Shown: positions 28,060 to 36,974 of the stretch, in pieces
Position numbering within the stretch: position 1 is the stretch's first letter
Layout: each line of letters opens with the position of its first letter
DNA from: Candidatus Competibacter sp.
GTDB taxonomy: Bacteria > Pseudomonadota > Gammaproteobacteria > Competibacterales > Competibacteraceae
DNA: 48,830 nucleotides
Assembly: GCA_029624815.1 (NCBI GenBank)
Contig: JARSSH010000063.1
Location: 1 to 48,830 of the forward strand
Reading direction: 5' to 3'
Made by a program: the position numbers and the translations under genes
The notes under the pieces: generated by a model
Seen by the model: the letters and a program-made list of their open reading frames with translations, nothing else
Told to the model about the DNA's origin: nothing
The model's database searches: none

Positions 28060-29513
28060 AAGCGCTGTTCGCCCGCCTCACAGGTCCACTCATCCTACGG
28101 CGAATGTCGTATCTGATCGTCGCCCTGCTGGCGTCCGCCGCGCGGGCGGACGCCATCGAGGAAACGCTGGATAGCGCCATCTTTGGCAAACTCACCGTTT
28201 ATCATGCCGCCGACGAACCCAAGGGCGTGGTGCTGTTCGCCTCCGGCACGAGCGGCTGGAATGCCGAACTGGCCGCGGCGGCGCGGGAAATCGCTAATCT
28301 GGATTACACGGTCGCCGGCATCGATTCGAACGAGTATCTGGCACGGCTCGATCGCTCGACGGCGGCCTGTGCCGATCTTTCGGCGGATCTCGACCAATTG
28401 AACCGCTCGATGGAACAGCGCTATCCACCGGCGACCCACCTGCCGCCGATCCTGCTGGGGCAGGGCGCCGGCGCGGCGCTGGGCTACGCAGCGCTGGTCC
28501 AGGCGTCAGCCGAGCGCTTTCATGCCGGAATCGCGGTGGATTTCTGTCCGGAACTGCCTTTGCGCAAGCCCGTGTGTCGGGGGGTGGGAAATCTGGAGGG
28601 CGCCGCGTCGCCGGATCGAAAGAACATGTCGTTGAAGTCCATCGGCCGGTTGCCGACGACCTGGTTCGTGTTTCAGAACCGGCCAAGTTGCGACGCCGGG
28701 ACCGCCGCGCAATTCGTCAGATCGATCCAACTTGCCCGGCTGACCGAAATGGCCGACGGCGAAGGCGGCAACAGTTGGTTGCCGCAAGTCTCCGCCTTGT
28801 TGCAATGGCTGGACCCGAGCATCGTCCGGCAGGTGCAGCCCGATGCCAGCGTCAGCGGCGTGCCGCTCACCGAAGTGCCGGCAACCGCCGGTCCCGACCG
28901 GCCGCAATTCGCGATCATGTTCTCCGGTGATGGCGGTTGGGCGCTGCTCGACCGCGCCGTGACGGCGGAGTTGGCCAAAAACGGCTTGTCCTCGGTGGGC
29001 TGGGATTCGCTCGGCTATTTCTGGAAACCGCGTCAGCCGGACCAGGTGGCGCTGGATCTGGAACGAGTGTTGCGCAAGTACATGACGGACTGGAAGAAGG
29101 AACGGATCGTGCTGATCGGCTATTCGTTCGGAGCGGACGTGCTGCCGATCACGATTAACCGGTTGCCGCAAGACTTGCGCGACCGGATCGATCTGACGGT
29201 CTTCCTCGGGCTGTCGGACTATGCCACCTTCGAATTCCATCTGAGCGACTGGATCAGCGACGAACCCGCCGAAGGCGACCAGCCGGTGCGTCCGGAACTG
29301 GCGAAGCTGTCCGGACTCAAGCGCTTGTGCATCCATGGCGAGGAAGAAGAGGATGCCTCCTGCCCAAAGCTGACCGATCTGGGGGTAATCGCCGAAAAGA
29401 TGCCTGGGAACCATCATTTCGACGAGGATTACCCCGGAATCGCCCGCCGCGTTCTCGAACAACTGCCGCCGCTGCCCGCGACGACGGCGCCGCCACCACC
29501 GACCAGGAACTGA
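28056..29513 (+). CDS. AcvB/VirJ-like periplasmic hydrolase
   Basis: A 485-residue exported alpha/beta-hydrolase-like protein with two repeated halves, as in AcvB. The C-terminal VirJ domain has FSGDGGWALLD (289-299) and a nucleophile elbow GYSFG (Ser357), with GNHHFDED supplying a likely catalytic His. In the N-terminal half the elbow reads GQGAG, so Ser is replaced by Gly and that half is probably not catalytic. AcvB/AtvA proteins of rhizobia hydrolyse lysyl-phosphatidylglycerol and are usually paired with lpiA, which is absent here. A second in-frame start at 28104 gives a cleaner signal peptide (MSYLIVALLASAARADA). Confidence 0.8.
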   Translation: MKALFARLTGPLILRRMSYLIVALLASAARADAIEETLDSAIFGKLTVYHAADEPKGVVLFASGTSGWNAELAAAAREIANLDYTVAGIDSNEYLARLDRSTAACADLSADLDQLNRSMEQRYPPATHLPPILLGQGAGAALGYAALVQASAERFHAGIAVDFCPELPLRKPVCRGVGNLEGAASPDRKNMSLKSIGRLPTTWFVFQNRPSCDAGTAAQFVRSIQLARLTEMADGEGGNSWLPQVSALLQWLDPSIVRQVQPDASVSGVPLTEVPATAGPDRPQFAIMFSGDGGWALLDRAVTAELAKNGLSSVGWDSLGYFWKPRQPDQVALDLERVLRKYMTDWKKERIVLIGYSFGADVLPITINRLPQDLRDRIDLTVFLGLSDYATFEFHLSDWISDEPAEGDQPVRPELAKLSGLKRLCIHGEEEEDASCPKLTDLGVIAEKMPGNHHFDEDYPGIARRVLEQLPPLPATTAPPPPTRN

Positions 29514-29516
29514 AGC

Positions 29517-30350
29517 ATGGCCATTTACGCCATCGGCGACATTCAGGGTTGTTACGATCCGCTGCGGCGCTTGCTTGACCTGCTGCGTTTCGATCCCGCC
29601 GCCGACGTACTGTGGCTGGTCGGCGATCTGGTCAACCGTGGGCCGCACTCGGTCGAGGTGCTGCGATTGGTGCATGGCTTGGGCGAGCGGGCGGTGGCGG
29701 TGTTGGGCAACCACGATCTGACCCTGTTGGCGGTCGCCGCCGGCCAGGTGAAACCCAAGCGCAAGGACACCTTCCATTCCATACTGGATGCGCCCGACCA
29801 TGCCGAACTGCTGGACTGGCTGCGCCAGCGCCCGTTGCTGCATTGCGATGCCGCGCTGGGTTTTACCCTGGTCCATGCCGGCTTGCCACCGCAGTGGGAT
29901 TTGGATCTGGCGCAACGCTGCGCGGCCGAGGTGGAAGCAACCCTGCGCGGGCCGGATAATCGGGCTTTCCTGGCGCGGATGTTCGGCGGCGAGCCGCGCC
30001 GTTGGCGGGACGATCTGGCGGGTTACGACCGCTTGCGCTTCACCGTCAACGCCCTGACCCGGATGCGGTTCTGCGCGGCGGACGGCACACTGTCCTTCGC
30101 CGAAAAAGGGCCGCCCGGCACCCAGGGGTCGGGCCTGCTGCCCTGGTTCGCGGCGCCGGGCCGGCGCAACGCCGATCTCAAATTGGTGTTCGGCCACTGG
30201 GCTTCGCTGGGCTACTACCGCGCGCCAGGTATTTACGCGCTGGACAGCGGTTGCGTCTGGGGCAATCGATTGACTGCCATCCGGTTGGACGAATCCGGCG
30301 TTCCCGCCTGGAGCGTGCCGGCCCACAACCTGCCGCCGGCACCGACATGA
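29517..30350 (+). CDS. apaH: Symmetrical bis(5'-nucleosyl)-tetraphosphatase
   Basis: A 277-residue metallophosphoesterase that hydrolyses Ap4A to two ADP and also removes Np4 RNA caps. The phosphoesterase motifs IGDIQGCYD (GDxxG), VGDLVNRGP (GDxVxRG) and LGNHDL (GNHD) are intact, as are LVHAG and FGHWASLGYY. Length matches the family. It overlaps folA by 4 bp, a pairing known from E. coli. Confidence 0.96.
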   Translation: MAIYAIGDIQGCYDPLRRLLDLLRFDPAADVLWLVGDLVNRGPHSVEVLRLVHGLGERAVAVLGNHDLTLLAVAAGQVKPKRKDTFHSILDAPDHAELLDWLRQRPLLHCDAALGFTLVHAGLPPQWDLDLAQRCAAEVEATLRGPDNRAFLARMFGGEPRRWRDDLAGYDRLRFTVNALTRMRFCAADGTLSFAEKGPPGTQGSGLLPWFAAPGRRNADLKLVFGHWASLGYYRAPGIYALDSGCVWGNRLTAIRLDESGVPAWSVPAHNLPPAPT

Positions 30351-30853
30351 GCGCGCCATTGACGCTGATCGCCGCGCTGGCCCGCAACCGGGTCATCGGC
30401 CTGGACAACCGCCTGCCTTGGCATCTGCCGGCGGATTTGCGCTTTTTCAAGCAGACCACCATGGGCAAGCCGCTGCTGATGGGCCGGCGCACCTGGGAAT
30501 CCATCGGCCGACCGCTGCCGGGTCGCCGGATGATCGTGCTGAGCCGCGATCCCGCGTATCGGGCGCCCGGCTGCGCGGTGGCGCGGTCGCTGGACGAAGC
30601 GCTGGAGATGGCCGGCGCGGCTTCCGAGCCGATGGCGATCGGCGGGGCGATGGTGTATCGGCAGACCTTGCCACGGGCCGAGCGGCTGTATTTGACTTTG
30701 GTCGAAGCCGACGTGCCCGGCGATGCCTGGTTTCCGGAATGGGACGCGCGGGACTGGCGGCTGGTCTGGGAACAGGCGCATCCGGCCGATGCCAAGCATG
30801 TCTGGCCCTATCGCTTTCAGCGCTGGGAGCGGATGCGTGGTTTGAGAGACTAA
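30347..30853 (+). CDS. folA: Dihydrofolate reductase
   Basis: A 168-residue DHFR that reduces dihydrofolate with NADPH. It shows LIAALARNRVIGLDNRLPWHLPADLRFFK, MGRRTWESIGRPLPGRRMIVLSR, the IGGAMVYRQTLP segment with the conserved GG, and LYLTLVEADVPGDAWFPEW. The catalytic acid is Asp in the PADLRFFK helix. The start overlaps the apaH stop. Together with nudB upstream this gives two folate-pathway genes in one run. The transcript ends at the 30914-30939 hairpin. Confidence 0.97.
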   Translation: MSAPLTLIAALARNRVIGLDNRLPWHLPADLRFFKQTTMGKPLLMGRRTWESIGRPLPGRRMIVLSRDPAYRAPGCAVARSLDEALEMAGAASEPMAIGGAMVYRQTLPRAERLYLTLVEADVPGDAWFPEWDARDWRLVWEQAHPADAKHVWPYRFQRWERMRGLRD

Positions 30854-30913
30854 AGACCGAATCTCGTTTGCGCGGGTTTTCGATCGAATTCATATTCTTC
30901 TTGACTCGACACA

Positions 30914-30939
30914 AAGCGGCGGCCCCAGGGCCGCCGCTT
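30914..30939. terminator. Terminator between folA and peptide gene 1
   Basis: A perfect 11-bp GC-rich stem (30914-30924 with 30929-30939) with a CCAG loop lies between two convergent genes. AA flanks on one side and TTGCTTT on the other are compatible with termination from both directions. Confidence 0.75.
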
Positions 30940-30960
30940 GCTTTGGCGCGGGTGTCGAGA

Positions 30961-31221
30961 TTAGCCGATCACCACCGTCAACTGCTCGTAATGATCGACC
31001 TTGGTCTGGGTGCGCTGATACTTCTTGTGGAGCTTATCGACCTTGTACTTGATGAAGCCGATCTGCTTGAAGCCGCCGTTCTGGGTCCACTGGCTGACGA
31101 AGCTCCAGGAACCGCTGGTGGTGGTCGAACCGGTGTAGGTGTAGCCGCCGCTCAGTTTGGCCATGGCCTGACGGTCGAGGGTCTTGCTCAGGTCCAGGTC
31201 TTGGATGGTGAGGGTGCTCAT
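30961..31221 (-). CDS. Double-glycine leader peptide precursor, copy 1
   Basis: An 86-residue precursor. The 26-residue leader reads MSTLTIQDLDLSKTLDRQAM then AKLSGG; it has the hydrophobic-register pattern (L9, L11, L15, M20, L23) and GG ending recognised by C39 proteases. Predicted cleavage after Gly26 would release a 60-residue core that starts YTYTGSTTTSGSW, has no Cys, and has a Lys/Tyr-rich basic second half ending LTVVIG. The MST start is fixed by AAGAGGA 7 bp upstream on the minus strand. The promoter is of sigma-54 type (31278-31293). No modification or immunity gene is next to it. It may be a bacteriocin or another secreted signal or matrix peptide; the function is not known. Confidence 0.8.
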   Translation of the reverse strand: MSTLTIQDLDLSKTLDRQAMAKLSGGYTYTGSTTTSGSWSFVSQWTQNGGFKQIGFIKYKVDKLHKKYQRTQTKVDHYEQLTVVIG

Positions 31222-31277
31222 GGTCGTGTCCTCTTCAAAGGGTTGGGAAAGTTCGTGTTGCTGTGCGATCTGAATAA

Positions 31278-31293
31278 AGCAGAAGGCGTGCCA
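31278..31293 (-). promoter_or_regulatory. Sigma-54 (-24/-12) promoter of peptide gene 1
   Basis: The minus strand reads TGGCACGCCTTCTGCT. The GG and GC are separated by exactly 10 bases, as sigma-54 holoenzyme demands, and TGGCACG is a perfect -24 consensus. It would give a leader RNA of about 45 bases before the ATG at 31221. The 166 bases behind it (31295-31460) are strongly AT-rich, suitable for DNA bending between activator and polymerase. Confidence 0.82.
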
Positions 31294-31294
31294 A

Positions 31295-31595
31295 TATAAT
31301 AAATACACCAAGAAAATTTTATTATTTATTTGATTTTCATTAATTTTTTAAAATTATATCGAGGTTTTTCACAACTTGACAGGTCCATGAGTTCATTAAA
31401 ATAGATTTAAATAAACCAACTAAAAAGCATACATGTTTTGCATATAAAAACTATTTATCCGACCCAATGTCGAGCCATGGCCGTTTCTTCATGAAGCAAG
31501 CACAGAAATCAGGCTCGCAAACCGCAAGATTTTATGGTCTACCATCAATAATGCATCTCAATCATGAAGCCGGCTTAATGAACTGTGGTATTGCC
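31295..31595. other. AT-rich divergent control region between peptide gene 1 and the outer-membrane factor gene
   Basis: About 300 bases of much lower GC content than the neighbours, with A/T runs near 31310-31360 and 31400-31460. It probably holds the upstream activator site of the sigma-54 promoter and the promoter of the export operon. I could not assign a clear -35/-10 or -24/-12 element to the plus strand. AAACCAACTA (31413-31422) has a near match, TAACCAACCTA, at 42672-42682 upstream of copy 2. Confidence 0.5.
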
Positions 31596-33077
31596 ATGCA
31601 GCAACCGACCAGCGATTCACTTTTTGTCTCCACCGAGGCCGGCGTCCCGGGTAGGGGTGCCGCCGGAGTCCGCCGCAAGCTGACGAGGCTGCTGCGGGTC
31701 GGTGTCTGCCTGGTCGCGGTGGCGGGTTGCGCCAATACGGACGATCCAGGCTATCGGCGCCCGTCGCTACCCGAAAAGGAAGGCTGGACCTTAACGGGTG
31801 ACGGCCCGGTGTCGGCCACCGACGCCATTCGACCGGATTGGTGGACCCAGTTTGGCGATGTTTATCTGGATAATCTCGTGCGCCAGGCCATCGCCGGCAG
31901 TCAGGACGTGAAAATTCTGGCCGCGCGCATCGATGCCGCCGGCATCGGCCTGGAAGAGGAGCGGGCCAGTACCCTGCCCAAGCTGAGCTTGGGTGCCACC
32001 ACCGATTTTACCGCGACGCCGAACAACCAGGCGCGCGCCTTCGGGGTCAATTTGTCCGGTCTCAATTGGGAAATCGATCTGTGGGGCAAGGCCCGCAAGG
32101 GGATTCGTGCCCAACAAGCCGAATACAAGGCGTCCGAGGCCGATTATCGGGCCGGCTATCTGTCGTTGATCTCGGAAGTGGCTAGCGCCTATTTTCAAAT
32201 CCGCCAGTTCGACGAACAGATTGCGCGCCAACAATCCGGCCTGACCAAGAACCAGCGCATCCTCGGTATTCTGGAGCGCCAGCGGCGAGAGGGATTGGTG
32301 GCCAACACCCGGGTGCTGCAACAGCGAGCGGAAAACCGCGGCCTGCAACGGGATTTGCTCGATCTGCAACGGCAACGAACGCTGATGGAAAATCGCCTGG
32401 CAACCCTGCTGGGTATTCCGGCCGGCAATTTGCGCGTGCCCCAGGCGCCTCTCAGCCGTACCGTGCAACCCCTGGCCGTGCCCGCTGGATTGCCCGCCGA
32501 TCTGCTGGCGCGGCGGCCCGACATTCTGGCGGCCGAATACCGGGTGCTGCGGGCTTACGAACTGATCGGCAAGGCGCGACTGGCAAAGTTACCCTCGATC
32601 AGCCTGACCGGCCAGGGTGGGCTGGCCAGCGCCGCTCTGGGGGCTCTGTTGGGTAACTGGACGCTCGGCATCGGTTTGGTGGTCAACTTGCCCATATTCG
32701 ACCCGAGTCTCGATCTGGAGATCAAACGTACCCAGGTGGACCAGCAAATCGCCGAGGAAGAATATCGCAAGACCGTGATCCTAGCCTTCGAGGAGGTGGA
32801 AAATGCCTTGGTGAATCTGGCCAACCGTAAGCAACAACTCGATGAGCTGGAGCGACAACTCGACGATCTGCGCGTCATCGGCAACCAGACCGATGCTCAG
32901 TTACAAGCTGGCCTGGTCTCGCAGCTTGAGGTCTTCGAATCGGAGCGTACCCTGCTTTCGACCGAGCAGACGCTGTTGGAGGTCAAGCATCAGCGCTTAC
33001 AGGATATGGTCACTCTGTACAAGGCCATGGGCGGCGGCTGGCCCCGAGAGACCGTCGAATTGGCCATGGACCCATAA
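31596..33077 (+). CDS. TolC/OprM-like outer-membrane efflux lipoprotein
   Basis: A 493-residue outer-membrane factor that would form the trimeric exit duct of the peptide exporter. A basic, hydrophobic signal ends in a lipobox (VAVAGC, followed by ANTDDPGYRRP), as in OprM/NodT-type proteins. Two OEP repeats follow, with NWEIDLWGKARKGIRAQ, SEVASAYFQIR, DLLARRPDILAAEYRV and QAGLVSQLEVFESERTLLSTEQ. I chose the ATG at 31596; in-frame ATGs as far back as 31467 exist, but that stretch is AT-rich and reads like intergenic DNA. First gene of the export operon. Confidence 0.85.
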   Translation: MQQPTSDSLFVSTEAGVPGRGAAGVRRKLTRLLRVGVCLVAVAGCANTDDPGYRRPSLPEKEGWTLTGDGPVSATDAIRPDWWTQFGDVYLDNLVRQAIAGSQDVKILAARIDAAGIGLEEERASTLPKLSLGATTDFTATPNNQARAFGVNLSGLNWEIDLWGKARKGIRAQQAEYKASEADYRAGYLSLISEVASAYFQIRQFDEQIARQQSGLTKNQRILGILERQRREGLVANTRVLQQRAENRGLQRDLLDLQRQRTLMENRLATLLGIPAGNLRVPQAPLSRTVQPLAVPAGLPADLLARRPDILAAEYRVLRAYELIGKARLAKLPSISLTGQGGLASAALGALLGNWTLGIGLVVNLPIFDPSLDLEIKRTQVDQQIAEEEYRKTVILAFEEVENALVNLANRKQQLDELERQLDDLRVIGNQTDAQLQAGLVSQLEVFESERTLLSTEQTLLEVKHQRLQDMVTLYKAMGGGWPRETVELAMDP

Positions 33078-33086
33078 GTCGCGACC

Positions 33087-35516
33087 ATGCGTATCGTCCT
33101 GCGATCCCTTTCCCACCCCAAACTCGACGTTCTGAGCATCGCCGACGATCTTTGCTCGATCGGCCGCGACACCCCTCCCTTTGCTTCCGTCAGGGTCGCG
33201 GAAAGTACCGGGCTGGCGGTTCAGCACGCCTGCATCTTTCGGAAGGACAAGGAGTTTTATCTGATCGATTTCGGCGCTGGCGGCGCTACTCTGCATAATA
33301 GCCGGGCGCTGCCGCCGAAATACCCCATCAAGCTCGCCGTCAATGACGAACTCGGGTTTGCCGGCTTCAAGTTTCGGGTGGAGCGCGACAGCCGAGGCGA
33401 ACGCGAGGCCGTGTCTCCCCCGATGGCGCCGGTGCAACTGGCCCTGCTGCCGGTGTCCGACGGCGTCGCCGGCGAAGCCATCGCCATCCACGGCGTTCCT
33501 CCGCTCCTGATCGGCCGCGACATGCTGCTGTCGGCGCCGGTCGAAGACGCCAATGCCGTTCCCGCCGCCATCAAGCCTCTCTCTCGCTGTCACGCGTTAT
33601 TGTTTCTCAGGGGCGACAGCCTGCATGTGATGGATCTGGGCAGCACCAATGGTACCTGGCGCGGAACGGAACGGATTCCGCCCTATACCGCATTGTCGGT
33701 AGGCGCGGGCGACACCTTGGCCTTTGGCACGCTTCGGTTGAACTACACGGTACGGATTCGGCGAACCGACGATGCGCATGCGGCGAATCAGGAACCCGAC
33801 ATCGAAGAAACGGCCAATTCATCGGGGATCTATGCCGTTGGCAGGACTGTTTATATCAAGAAGGGAGCCAATTCGTTCCTGAAAATGCTGGCCGATCATC
33901 TTGACGAGACTCCCGCCGGACCGGTCAAGGAAAAAGCCGAGATCGCGACCCCCGATCCCGCCAGCCGAAAGCCCATGGGCAAGGCGCGGGCGTTTATCCG
34001 AGAGCTACGGACAGCCCTTGGCAGCGAACGGCCACGCCATCGGGCCTGGCTGGCGGGAGGAAGCATCGCCGTCGTATTGGCCGCGGTGGCGGTGCTGTAC
34101 CTCCATAACGCGCCGCAGCGGGAAATCAGGGCGCTGATCGAACAAGGGGACTATCGCGCCGGCCTGCTCCAGGCCGGCGAATACCTGAGCCAGCATCCCG
34201 GCGACGCCGAAATGTCGGCCCTGGCCTTGCAAGCGCTGGTCAAGGAAACCGTGCCCGGCTGGCAGGCGGACATCGAAGCCGGCCGTTTCGCCGCCGCCGC
34301 CGATCGACTCCGGAAAACCCAGGCTCAGGCCATACCGGAGAGCGGGGCCTTGCTGGGGCTGTTGGAATGGATCGGTGACCTGGAAAGCTTCCTGAGCGAA
34401 CGCGGTGGTCGCAATGCGCCGCTCACGCTGTTTCAGGACGAGCAAGCCATCTCCACGCTATTGGAGCGTTGGAACGCCGTCGCCCGAGACTATGAATTGC
34501 TATCGCTGAAGATCGCCGACTGGACACCCGATTTCCAGAACCTGCGCCGGCGGGTGCTGAGCCAACAACGCCTGCTGCGCAACGAGCAAGCGATCTACCT
34601 GAAGGCCATCGCCACCCTCGAACAGTCCCTGCGCCAGCTTCTGGCGCGAGGCAACGCCGATGAAGCATTGGCGCATCTGGACCGCTTCGCGCTGCAATAT
34701 CCGAGGATTGTGGGTCTGGCGCCATTGCGCGCGGATATCGCCCAGTTCGAGACACTGCAACGCGCCGCCAAGGATCAGGATCTGGGCAACCTGCTGGACT
34801 GGCGCGAGGTTGCTTTCAGCACGCCCTGGGTCCGCGAGACGGCGACTCGATGGCTGGAGGAACAACTACCTCCCGCCGAGGTGCTGGAACGCTACCAAAC
34901 GGCGCTGGCCGCCTGGAAGGTCGGTAATGTTCGGCAGGCCATTGCCCTGTTGAAACCGCTGCTTCGGGAGCGAGGTGGCTTGATCGTCGCGGCCAAGCTG
35001 GAGCATTTCCAGCAGGTGACGGACGCCTTCGAACGGTTACCGGCCGCTCGGGGGCAGCCGGACTATGGCGAACGCCTGTTGGGGTTGAGCCATATCCTGC
35101 ATCCCGCCGAGGACCGTTTTTTCCTGGACGCCCTCGCCGAGGATTTGCGTCTCCAGCGCCAAACGCTGTCCGCCCGGGCCAAAACCCTGTTTCAACAGGC
35201 CGCGAGCCACTGGGAGGAATATCGGCGGCGCGGCGGCATCAGTGGCCTGATGCGCCTGGAGCAAACCGTTTCCCCATCCTTCAAGCAGCAGACCCGGCGC
35301 TTGGCGCAAGCCTACGAAGCCGCCAGCGCCGGCGCGCGAATTTACGATCTGTTGCGCCAAGACTATCCTGAAACGACGCGCAAGCTGTACGAAGACATCC
35401 TGGCCGAAACCAGACGCCAGCGACAATCCCTCGCCGATCTCCGGCTGGTGATGAAATCCACCCTGCTGGACGCCAAACTGCAACTGTTGCCGGACCCACG
35501 GACCTTGTCGCCATGA
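33087..35516 (+). CDS. Membrane protein with two FHA domains and a large periplasmic helical region
   Basis: An 809-residue protein. The N-terminal cytoplasmic part carries two FHA-like domains (about 3-98 and 115-224). The second has a clear core (LIGRD near 141-145, LSRCHALLFL, DLGSTNGTW at 183-191); the first is more diverged (SIGRD, VQHACIF). A single membrane helix at about 321-340 is followed by about 470 residues of alpha-helical, TPR-like sequence predicted to be periplasmic. FHA domains bind phosphothreonine peptides. No Ser/Thr kinase is in the window. It begins 9 bp after the TolC-like gene and overlaps the HlyD gene by 4 bp, so it is part of the export operon. I know of no named family with this exact layout. 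Confidence 0.8.
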   Translation: MRIVLRSLSHPKLDVLSIADDLCSIGRDTPPFASVRVAESTGLAVQHACIFRKDKEFYLIDFGAGGATLHNSRALPPKYPIKLAVNDELGFAGFKFRVERDSRGEREAVSPPMAPVQLALLPVSDGVAGEAIAIHGVPPLLIGRDMLLSAPVEDANAVPAAIKPLSRCHALLFLRGDSLHVMDLGSTNGTWRGTERIPPYTALSVGAGDTLAFGTLRLNYTVRIRRTDDAHAANQEPDIEETANSSGIYAVGRTVYIKKGANSFLKMLADHLDETPAGPVKEKAEIATPDPASRKPMGKARAFIRELRTALGSERPRHRAWLAGGSIAVVLAAVAVLYLHNAPQREIRALIEQGDYRAGLLQAGEYLSQHPGDAEMSALALQALVKETVPGWQADIEAGRFAAAADRLRKTQAQAIPESGALLGLLEWIGDLESFLSERGGRNAPLTLFQDEQAISTLLERWNAVARDYELLSLKIADWTPDFQNLRRRVLSQQRLLRNEQAIYLKAIATLEQSLRQLLARGNADEALAHLDRFALQYPRIVGLAPLRADIAQFETLQRAAKDQDLGNLLDWREVAFSTPWVRETATRWLEEQLPPAEVLERYQTALAAWKVGNVRQAIALLKPLLRERGGLIVAAKLEHFQQVTDAFERLPAARGQPDYGERLLGLSHILHPAEDRFFLDALAEDLRLQRQTLSARAKTLFQQAASHWEEYRRRGGISGLMRLEQTVSPSFKQQTRRLAQAYEAASAGARIYDLLRQDYPETTRKLYEDILAETRRQRQSLADLRLVMKSTLLDAKLQLLPDPRTLSP

Positions 35517-36904
35517 TCGCTACCCACGACGCGAAATCCCACCCGAATGCCATGCTCGGCGAACAAAGCATCGAAGGGATCGAAATTCTTGCCGCCGAGC
35601 CCTCGCACTTGATTCGCGTCATGATCGCCTTGCTGGCCACCTTGCTGCTGGTGGCGCTGGCCTGGTCGTTTTTCGGCAAAGTGGGCGTGATCGTCAAAGC
35701 CCAGGGCCAACTGGGACCGGAAGCCGACGAGCGACTGCTGTTCGCGCCCATCGAAGGACAACTAAACGACCTCTACATCGTCGAAGGCGTGCCGGTCGCC
35801 GCCGGCGACGTGGTGGCGCGGGTCAACGCGCTGGGGGCCATGCAACTGGCGGCCAGCGCGCTGATGGCGCAGCTCAAGCTGCAATCGACCGAAGCTGCTT
35901 TCCGAACCTTTCCCGTGCAGAAACAGGCGATGGAAAAGGGCATCGAACTGATCCAGTTTCAGATCGAGAGCGCCGAGGAGGTCGACGATCGGCGCATTTC
36001 CCAAGGCATGACCCAACTGGCCGCCGACCAGCGGCTCAAGCTCGAACGGGCCCGGCTGAAGCTGGACGGCGCCCAGGATGCCCTGACTTTCACCCGCAAC
36101 GATTACGAGAAGCATCGCCGCTTGTTCGAATCCCCGGGCGGCGGTGGTATCGCCCGCTCCAAGGTCGAGGAAAAATTCAAGGAATACCAAGGCAAGATCG
36201 CCGAATTCGAGATTGCCAAGAACGAGCTGTCCGAATTCGAAGTCAAGCTGAACGAGGAATACGCCAAGCGCCAGGAAGAGCTGAAGGCGCGTTCGGAGCG
36301 CTTGCTGCAATACTATGCCCAGTTGGAAGAACGCAAGGCCCAGCTCGCCAACGCCGAACGGGAAAACCAGGTCTCGCTCAAGCTGGCTCGGGCGGAAGCC
36401 TCCGCCGCCGCCCAGATCAGCTTCGACGACATCGACGAGAACAACCTGCTGCTCATCAAGGCGCCGGTGGCCGGGGTCGTCACCCGGATCGGCGTCACTC
36501 AGCCCGGCGCCAAGATCGATCCCAAGGCACCCCTCGCCGGCATTGCCCCGGCCGACGCCCGGACGGTGCTGCATGTCGAAATCCTGGAACAGGATCGCGC
36601 CTTTCTCCGGGAGGGCATGCCGGTCAAGATCAAGTTCAACGCCTTCCCCTTTCAGCGCTTCGGCTTCATTGACGGCGTCCTGGAATTTATCGCGCCGACC
36701 GTTTCTCCCTCCGGCGATAACCCGCAGAACCGGGTGCAGGTCTACCGGGGGCGGGTCAGTCTGGCGCGGGACTATTTCACTTCTCCCGAAACCGGCGCCC
36801 GGATACCGCTGCGTTTCGGCATGATCGCCATCGCCGAAATCATGGTGCAGCAACGGCGGCTGCTCGATTTGGCCCTGGACCCCTTGCGTCGGGCCTCCGG
36901 CTGA
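35513..36904 (+). CDS. HlyD-family periplasmic adaptor protein
   Basis: A 463-residue membrane-fusion protein linking the inner-membrane exporter to the outer-membrane duct. It has one membrane helix (about 35-54), a lipoyl-like half motif (LLFAPIEGQLNDLYIVEGVPVAAGDVVARV), a long coiled-coil hairpin (about 110-300), the second lipoyl half (LLIKAPVAGVVTRIGVTQPGAKI) and a beta-barrel with a C-terminal GMIAIAEIMVQQRRLLDLALDPL typical of HlyD. It overlaps the FHA gene by 4 bp. Confidence 0.92.
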   Translation: MIATHDAKSHPNAMLGEQSIEGIEILAAEPSHLIRVMIALLATLLLVALAWSFFGKVGVIVKAQGQLGPEADERLLFAPIEGQLNDLYIVEGVPVAAGDVVARVNALGAMQLAASALMAQLKLQSTEAAFRTFPVQKQAMEKGIELIQFQIESAEEVDDRRISQGMTQLAADQRLKLERARLKLDGAQDALTFTRNDYEKHRRLFESPGGGGIARSKVEEKFKEYQGKIAEFEIAKNELSEFEVKLNEEYAKRQEELKARSERLLQYYAQLEERKAQLANAERENQVSLKLARAEASAAAQISFDDIDENNLLLIKAPVAGVVTRIGVTQPGAKIDPKAPLAGIAPADARTVLHVEILEQDRAFLREGMPVKIKFNAFPFQRFGFIDGVLEFIAPTVSPSGDNPQNRVQVYRGRVSLARDYFTSPETGARIPLRFGMIAIAEIMVQQRRLLDLALDPLRRASG

Positions 36905-36974
36905 ACGCCCGATCCGGCGGGACGAAACGACGACCCCGATTTCAAGACCCTTACGCCAGCAACGGAGCACAACC

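Larger units (their letters stand above)
30961..31294. repeat. 334-bp duplicated block, copy 1 (peptide gene plus promoter)
   Basis: By eye this block matches 42189-42522 with about five differences: one in the coding part (changing Leu4 to Ile) and four upstream. Similarity stops sharply at the stop codon on one side and just beyond the -24 promoter element on the other, so the duplicated unit is exactly promoter plus gene. Confidence 0.92.

Noticed and set aside
31026-31221. Second Gly-Gly in the peptide (QNGG) as the cleavage site
   Set aside because: It lies in the core, lacks the upstream hydrophobic register of a leader, and the AKLSGG site at residues 21-26 fits the C39 recognition pattern far better.
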